From Bacteroidota bacterium (GTDB lineage: Bacteria; Bacteroidota; Bacteroidia; 2-12-FULL-35-15): a stretch of 9,661 nucleotides of DNA. The notes beneath the pieces were generated by a model. That model ran no database searches, was not told the origin of the DNA, and saw nothing but the letters and a program-made list of their open reading frames with translations. Position 1 is the first letter of the stretch, and every line of letters starts with the position of its first letter. A program made the translations under genes and the position numbers. The stretch covers positions 1 through 9,661 of the forward strand of contig JAIOQD010000203.1 of the NCBI GenBank assembly GCA_021413595.1, given 5' to 3'. This document shows positions 7,677-9,661 of the stretch, in pieces.

Positions 7677-7698
7677 ATACATCAATTAAAACAGTATT

Positions 7699-8124
7699 TT
7701 AATTACAATAATTCTGTATTGCCTGATTAGCATCTGCATTACCCAATTCACTAGCCTTGCTTAAATCAAAACAACCCTTTTGATTATTGCCCATTAATAT
7801 ATAACACAGTCCTCTTCCATAATAGGATGCTGCATCGGAATTATTAAAATAAATTGCTTTAGAAAAATCTATAAGTGCTGCCCTATAATCTTTTAAATTT
7901 TGTTTTGCAAGAGCACTGTTAAAATAAGCCAATCCATTTTTGGGATCATAACCAATAGCATTTGTATAGTCGTTCAGGGCTCCCTTCCAATCACCATTAT
8001 TGGCTTTTATATTCCCGAGCTCAATTGACGATTCTGCTTCTTCTTGCTTGGTTTTAGAAACGCTTTGTGCAAATATTATTTGCGATACAAGTAGGAATGC
8101 GATAAATAAAAAATGTTTTTTCAT
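7699..8124 (-). CDS. Small secreted tetratricopeptide repeat (TPR) protein
   Basis: The product is 141 residues with a signal peptide (about 1-20, ending I-I-F-A-Q). The mature part is almost entirely three TPR units: about 29-62 (G-D-W-K-G-A-L-N-D-Y-T-N-A-I), 63-96 (A-Y-F-N-S-A-L-A-K, then Y-R-A-A-L-I-D-F-S-K-A-I) and 97-130 (A-A-S-Y-Y-G-R-G-L-C-Y, then G-C-F-D-L-S-K-A-S-E-L-G). A short capping tail ends N-Y-C-N. Residues such as A-x-Y-F-N and D-P-K-N-G fit the TPR consensus well. TPR arrays are protein-binding scaffolds; this one should act in the periplasm or at the outer membrane, with an unknown partner. Only 41 bases separate it from the double-thioredoxin gene upstream, with no terminator between, so the two are probably co-transcribed. 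Three Cys in the last third may form a disulfide (inference). Confidence 0.85.
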   Translation of the reverse strand: MKKHFLFIAFLLVSQIIFAQSVSKTKQEEAESSIELGNIKANNGDWKGALNDYTNAIGYDPKNGLAYFNSALAKQNLKDYRAALIDFSKAIYFNNSDAASYYGRGLCYILMGNNQKGCFDLSKASELGNADANQAIQNYCN

Positions 8125-8165
8125 ATTATGTTAATATTATATAAGCAAACCTCTAAATCAGCTAT

Positions 8166-9173
8166 TTATTTATTACTTGTTTGATATTGCTGGTAAAAAT
8201 CTGTCCATTTTTTTGTCTTGTACTCATTGTCACCAAAGTACATTATTACAGGTCTTAAAAATTTTGGGTGCTGATAGTTATTTAAAACATTTATGATATT
8301 TAATTGTTCGTCTAATACAGCAATCGAAGGGAAAGTCAAATAACCATTGGTAATTTTTCGCACAAACGAATTAAACGGAAAACCATCTATAATCTGTTTA
8401 TAAAATATCTCATTATTAAATAAAATAGTATCATTGCTCTCTGCATCAAAGTTCACCAAATAAAAATTTTTATTAATATAATCTGCTACGAGGGTATCTG
8501 TAAAAGTAGTTTTATTCATCACTCTGCATGAATTACAGAAATTTGTATAAATATTTATTAATATTTTTTTAGGTTGTTTTTTTTGAAGTTCTAAAGCTGT
8601 TTTAAGATCATATGTTTTTACTTCCTTTTTTCTAAAAGTGGTGGTATCCACAAATGTTTTATTAAATCGTTCTTCAAAATCTTCATAAGAACTAGTTTTA
8701 AAAACATTTTCAACAATAAAAATTAACAGAGGTTCCATTTTTTTTTCATCAAGATACCCTTGCGAAAGTAAATTAAATTCAAAATTATTACCTACGAAAA
8801 TAGTGGAGGGATAACTTAATTTATTCCCCAAAAATTTTATCGTCAGGCCATGCGGAGTTCTTGGTTTAATTGATGTTGGTGTATATTTTTCGCCATTATA
8901 TTCAATGGTATCTTTCCCTTCCGCATCAAATTTTATCGGGTAAAAATTGGTATTGATATATTGCGCAAACCCCAGATTGGAATAAGTTGTTTTCATCATG
9001 TGTTTACACCAACCGCACCAATCGGTATATACATCAATCAAAAACGGTTTTGGGATAATTTTGTTCTTTTCCTGAGCTTCTTTAAATGTAAGCCAATTAA
9101 CAGCACCATTTTCATTTTGCGCAAAGCTAAGGCTTGTAAAAAAAATTAATATGAATAGTATTTTAATTTTCAT
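8166..9173 (-). CDS. Secreted protein with two thioredoxin-like domains
   Basis: The frame is open up to an ATG at 9272, but the ATG at 9173 is preferred. It gives a clean signal peptide (M-K-I-K-I-L-F-I-L-I-F-F, ending S-F-A-Q), and a promoter-like box lies between the two, which would leave the 9272 ATG outside the transcript. The 335-residue product has two thioredoxin-like domains. Domain 1 has D-V-Y-T-D-W-C-G-W-C (CxxC at 53-56) and a cis-Pro-type Y-P-S-T (121-124). Domain 2 has N-I-Y-T-N-F-C-N-S-C (CxxC at 213-216) and F-P-S-I (281-284). Both share an F-D-A-E strand after the helix, pointing to internal duplication. Both CxxC pairs are intact, so thiol-disulfide exchange in the periplasm is likely, whether reductase or oxidase cannot be told. 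The TPR gene follows closely and is a candidate partner. Confidence 0.85.
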   Translation of the reverse strand: MKIKILFILIFFTSLSFAQNENGAVNWLTFKEAQEKNKIIPKPFLIDVYTDWCGWCKHMMKTTYSNLGFAQYINTNFYPIKFDAEGKDTIEYNGEKYTPTSIKPRTPHGLTIKFLGNKLSYPSTIFVGNNFEFNLLSQGYLDEKKMEPLLIFIVENVFKTSSYEDFEERFNKTFVDTTTFRKKEVKTYDLKTALELQKKQPKKILINIYTNFCNSCRVMNKTTFTDTLVADYINKNFYLVNFDAESNDTILFNNEIFYKQIIDGFPFNSFVRKITNGYLTFPSIAVLDEQLNIINVLNNYQHPKFLRPVIMYFGDNEYKTKKWTDFYQQYQTSNK

Positions 9174-9257
9174 TTCAGAAAAATTGGCCATTGATAAATA
9201 ATCTATTGCAAAAATAATACGATTTTTATATTTAGATAATTTTTTATAAAAGTTTAA

Positions 9258-9288
9258 CAAATATAGGATCAATCATTTCGATTAGAAA
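9258..9288 (-). promoter_or_regulatory. Candidate Bacteroidota-type promoter for the thioredoxin/TPR unit
   Basis: On the minus strand TATATTTG (9265-9258) matches TAnnTTTG exactly. TTTC (9288-9285), one mismatch from TTTG, lies 19 bases upstream. It sits after the terminator at 9321-9350 and about 85 bases before the preferred ATG at 9173, which supports that start over the ATG at 9272. Confidence 0.5.
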
Positions 9289-9320
9289 GGTTTAAAAATT
9301 CTAACAATTTGAATAAATCA

Positions 9321-9350
9321 AAAGAGCCTCGCAAATTTGCGAGGCTCTTT
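9321..9350 (-). terminator. Rho-independent terminator after the alpha-2-macroglobulin-family gene
   Basis: A perfect 30-base palindrome has a GC-rich stem core (gagcctcgc paired with gcgaggctc) and A-rich and T-rich arms. On the minus strand it ends in TTTT and lies 6 bases after the stop codon of the gene to its right. Confidence 0.88.
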
Positions 9351-9356
9351 GTTTAC

Positions 9357-9661
9357 CTACTCCATTCCCGGCTTTACCACATTCACCCATTTACCTGGCT
9401 TACGCGAATTAATAGTATTGTCATACATGGCCTCACAATAAATGGTAGGTAAGTAAAACTTTCCGATATAGGCAGCATTCAAAACAATACGGAATGTACT
9501 TGTTTTGTATGGCGAAATATTAAAGTATGTATATACCCTATCATCACGTATATCCTGGTATGTTGGATAATCACTTTTAATCACACTTTCAGCATCATCC
9601 ATACGCGTGTTGTGAATTTCCCAACCACTTGGGAATATTTGTGATAATGCCATTTGCAAAT
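9357..9661 (-). CDS. Alpha-2-macroglobulin family protein, C-terminal end only (gene continues beyond the window)
   Basis: About 100 residues are visible and the frame is open through the window's right edge. The TTG at 9659 and ATG at 9653 are internal codons. The segment looks like the last macroglobulin domain of bacterial alpha-2-macroglobulins: Q-I-F-P-S-G-W-E-I (an L-P-x-G-x-E-I-type strand), D-I-R-D-D-R-V (the conserved R-D-D-R), F-R-I-V-L-N-A-A-Y-I-G-K-F-Y-L-P, and Y-C-E-A-M-Y-D. In the family, full proteins are large lipoproteins or periplasmic proteins thought to trap proteases, often with a thioester; that region is outside the window. It ends at a TAG followed at once by a strong terminator. 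The family call rests on these C-terminal motifs alone. Confidence 0.75.
   Translation of the reverse strand, partial: LQMALSQIFPSGWEIHNTRMDDAESVIKSDYPTYQDIRDDRVYTYFNISPYKTSTFRIVLNAAYIGKFYLPTIYCEAMYDNTINSRKPGKWVNVVKPGME

Overview
The window is AT-rich DNA with the marks of a Bacteroidota genome that has the type IX secretion system (T9SS). The marks are a SprB-repeat surface protein with a CHU_C (type B) sorting domain, a secreted metalloprotease with a type A (Por_Secre_tail) sorting domain, a GLPGLI protein beside a large outer-membrane beta-barrel receptor, several signal peptides ending in A-Q or S-Q, starts without Shine-Dalgarno motifs, and Bacteroidota-like promoters (TTTG, about 19 nt, TAnnTTTG). 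I cannot name a species. No rRNA, tRNA, CRISPR array, insertion sequence, phage gene or classical defence gene is visible.

Layout. Bases 2-2552 (+ strand) hold the 3' part of a large adhesin-like gene. It has an array of SprB repeats, then PKD-like domains and a CHU_C sorting domain. The reading frame is broken near 1698-1708, and the sequence on either side suggests that most of one Ig-like domain is missing there. Everything from 2634 to the right edge is on the minus strand, convergent with the first gene. Read 5' to 3', that strand carries: the end of an alpha-2-macroglobulin-family gene (9661-9357) and a strong terminator; a secreted protein with two thioredoxin-like domains (9173-8166) and a small secreted TPR protein (8124-7699), ended by a second strong terminator; a T9SS-exported metzincin-like protease (7526-6369); a short non-coding stretch with a possible gene remnant; then a two-gene unit of a TonB-receptor-like outer-membrane barrel (6084-3346) and a GLPGLI protein (3365-2634) that overlap by 20 bases.

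Biology. Almost every product should be exported to the periplasm, outer membrane or cell surface. The barrel and GLPGLI protein are clearly coupled and probably work together in an envelope process that is not well characterised. The double-thioredoxin and TPR proteins may form a second small unit. I found no convincing new defence or mobile system. The items most worth a second look are the broken adhesin gene, the barrel/GLPGLI pair, the atypical zinc site of the protease, and the 35-codon open stretch between genes.
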